From Nonomuraea spiralis (GTDB lineage: Bacteria > Actinomycetota > Actinomycetes > Streptosporangiales > Streptosporangiaceae), in NCBI RefSeq assembly GCF_014648435.1, contig NZ_BMRC01000002.1:62001-126000 (forward strand): a stretch of 64,000 nucleotides of DNA. Direction: 5' to 3'. This document shows, piece by piece, positions 62,660 to 64,000 of the stretch. Every line of letters begins with the position of its first letter. The stretch's first letter is position 1. Both the position numbers and the translations under genes were made by a program. The notes under the pieces are model-generated. The model was not told where the DNA came from. It searched no databases and worked only from the letters and a program-made list of their open reading frames with translations.

Positions 62660-63684
62660 GCCAGCCGCTCTCCGAGGAACCGGTGCACGTTCCCGCCGAT
62701 GATCTTGGTGACGTCCTTCTCCGGCAGGCCGCGGGCGAGCAGGCCCTCGGTGACCATGGGCAGCCCCGAGGGCCCCTCCAGGCCGGGGATCGACGCCTTG
62801 GGATCGACGTCGCGGGGCTGGACGTCCTCGCAGCACGGAGGCGTCAGGTCGTCCATGACCTCGCGGATGAAGTCGGGGCCGAGCCCCACGTGGTCGATGC
62901 CGGCCACCTGCGCGACGTGCTCGATGTGGTCGAGCAGGCGGTCGAGCGTCATGTCCTCGGTGCGCTCGGCCAGGAAGGGCGCGAAGAAGTTGACGCAGAC
63001 GACGCCGCCTGTGGCGGCGACCGCGCGGAGCTGGTCGTCGGTGAGGTTGCGGTGGTGGTCGCGCAGCGCGCGGGCCGCGGAGTGGGTCGCCATCACCGGC
63101 TTGGTGGCCAGCTCCAGCACGTGGGCCACGCCCGACGCGCCGAGGTGCGAGATGTCGAACACCATGCCGAGGCGCTCCATCTCACGCAGGGCGGCCACGC
63201 CGCGGCTGGTCAGGCCGCTGCCCGTGGCGTCCTCGGCGCTGCCGTCGGCCAGCGGCGTACGGCCGAAGTGCGCGATCGAGGCCACCCGCACCCCCAGCCG
63301 GTGGACGGTCGAGATCAGCTCCACGCTCTCGTCGAGCCCCGGCATGCTCTCCAGCGCGAGCACCAGGGCGATCTTGCCCTCCTCCAGCGCCGCGTCGATC
63401 GCCGAGGCGTCGAGGCACAGCCGGACGGCGTCGGGATTGCCCTCCGCGATCACATGGCCGCACTCGATCATCCGCAGGGTCTGCCGCAGCGCGCCCTCGG
63501 GCCGGTACTGGTCGTCGATGAAGACCGGCAGGACCTGCAGATCGACCCCGCCCTCCACGAGCTGGGGCAGCCAGCGCTCACGGAAGAAGGAGGCCCACTG
63601 CTGGGGCGGCCGGGCGGAGACCGCCATGAGCAGATCATTGTGGGTGTCGGCCACGACGGCACGCCGATGCAGGGGAAGCGTCAT
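62656..63684 (-). CDS. membrane dipeptidase (M19, renal-dipeptidase family)
   Basis: A 342-aa zinc dipeptidase of the M19 family, which cleaves dipeptides including those with D-residues at the C-terminal position. VVADTHNDLLM carries the first His and Asp, ALESMPGLDE the bridging Glu, HLGASGVAHVL and VMATHSAARAL the further His residues, and VGLGPDFIRE the last Asp. The usual length is about 340-400. Lacking a signal peptide, it is cytoplasmic. It is coupled to the M20 peptidase after it, suggesting a peptide or amino-acid salvage operon, and it follows a flavin monooxygenase gene by 75 bases. Confidence 0.93.
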   Translation of the reverse strand: MTLPLHRRAVVADTHNDLLMAVSARPPQQWASFFRERWLPQLVEGGVDLQVLPVFIDDQYRPEGALRQTLRMIECGHVIAEGNPDAVRLCLDASAIDAALEEGKIALVLALESMPGLDESVELISTVHRLGVRVASIAHFGRTPLADGSAEDATGSGLTSRGVAALREMERLGMVFDISHLGASGVAHVLELATKPVMATHSAARALRDHHRNLTDDQLRAVAATGGVVCVNFFAPFLAERTEDMTLDRLLDHIEHVAQVAGIDHVGLGPDFIREVMDDLTPPCCEDVQPRDVDPKASIPGLEGPSGLPMVTEGLLARGLPEKDVTKIIGGNVHRFLGERLA

Positions 63685-63759
63685 GCGATGGACGCTATCG
63701 CGCGGGCCGGACCTGCACCAATGCGCCCCGAGTGAGATTTTCGGCCGGCTTCTTGTCCA

Positions 63760-64000
63760 TTACGCCGAAGACGGCGACGCCGCGACCGTCCGGTACGCCC
63801 CGCGCGGCGATCTGGCGGTCAGTCGCCGGTAGAGCGTCGTGCGGCCGGGCCAGTTGTTCGTGACCCGCCCCTCGGCCGTCTTGTACCAACTCCGGCAACC
63901 CTCGCCCCACACCATGCGGGCCATGGCGGCGTCGAGCTGCCGGTTCCAGGCCGCCATCGCCTCGGGCCGCACCTCGATCGGGCCCTCCGCCGCCACCCGG
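63760..64000 (-). CDS. flavin-containing monooxygenase (Baeyer-Villiger type), C-terminus only
   Basis: The gene enters from the right edge; its last roughly 79 codons are here. The end reads CRSWYKTAEGRVTNNWPGRT followed by TLYRRLTARS, matching the C-terminal C-x-S-W-Y-x-x-x-x-G-R-x-x-x-x-W-P-G segment of FAD/NADP-dependent Baeyer-Villiger and flavin-containing monooxygenases. The cofactor domains are outside the window, so substrate and integrity cannot be judged. It is the possible first gene of the leftward group with M19 and M20. Confidence 0.75.
   Translation of the reverse strand, partial: RVAAEGPIEVRPEAMAAWNRQLDAAMARMVWGEGCRSWYKTAEGRVTNNWPGRTTLYRRLTARSPRGAYRTVAASPSSA

Overview
The window is 64 kb of very GC-rich actinobacterial chromosome. 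Gene content fits a filamentous actinomycete, most likely Streptosporangiales (Nonomuraea or a relative): a polyphosphate glucokinase, a full-length HrpA helicase, a PAC2 protein, a DUF5753 regulator, a PF04672-type methyltransferase, a class I terpene cyclase, a subtilisin-inhibitor-like protein, several secreted actinobacterial families and many GTG/TTG or leaderless starts. The genus is inferred. I see no rRNA, tRNA, CRISPR array, insertion sequence, integrase or phage gene.

Layout. 0-4 kb: a leftward group (hypothetical protein, small ORFs, start of an Asp/Glu racemase-like gene) divergent from an EspR-like/DUF5753 regulator, then a methyltransferase. 4-8.6 kb: a leftward operon (FAD oxidoreductase, small membrane protein, MFS transporter) and a DUF4253 gene. 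8.6-16.9 kb: two HAD phosphatases, two secreted proteins, ppgK, hrpA and an acidic protein. 17-23 kb: gamma-glutamyltransferase, an ABC exporter divergent from a MarR regulator, an amidohydrolase-like protein without metal ligands, and a PucR regulator. 23-28 kb: a secreted M6-type metalloprotease and a membrane-anchored NB-ARC/TPR protein. 28-36 kb: a membrane protein, a tyrosine phosphatase, an oxidoreductase, PAC2, an ankyrin protein, a terpene cyclase and an NB-ARC/TPR gene broken by an 8-bp tandem duplication, followed by a 41-codon gene and the only large gap (about 0.67 kb). 36-46 kb: a VOC protein, an ABC permease coupled to a hydrolase-ABC ATPase fusion, a thioesterase, a P450, a methyltransferase, a His-rich membrane protein and CopC-CopD. 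46-55 kb: lipid-type metabolism (methyltransferase, SDR, AurF-like diiron enzyme, TetR, orphan histidine kinase, two acyl-CoA dehydrogenases, acyl-CoA synthetase). 55-64 kb: a C45 amidohydrolase, a WYL regulator and a double quinone oxidoreductase behind a perfect SoxR-type box, then an Nramp-like transporter, a GNAT enzyme, a protease inhibitor, M20 and M19 peptidases and the C-terminus of a flavin monooxygenase.

Points that stand out: (i) a SoxR-type promoter, with the 19-bp spacer of soxS, placed so that its transcript would begin at the start codon of a tandem-fused quinone oxidoreductase; (ii) one polypeptide carrying an extracytoplasmic Ser hydrolase and a cytoplasmic ABC ATPase, coupled to its permease; (iii) a membrane protein with a duplicated D-x-x-x-H...D...P-x-H motif next to CopC-CopD; (iv) the duplication-broken regulator beside the terpene cyclase. 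Most other genes are ordinary housekeeping or accessory actinobacterial genes. All assignments come from reading translations and motifs; no database search was run.
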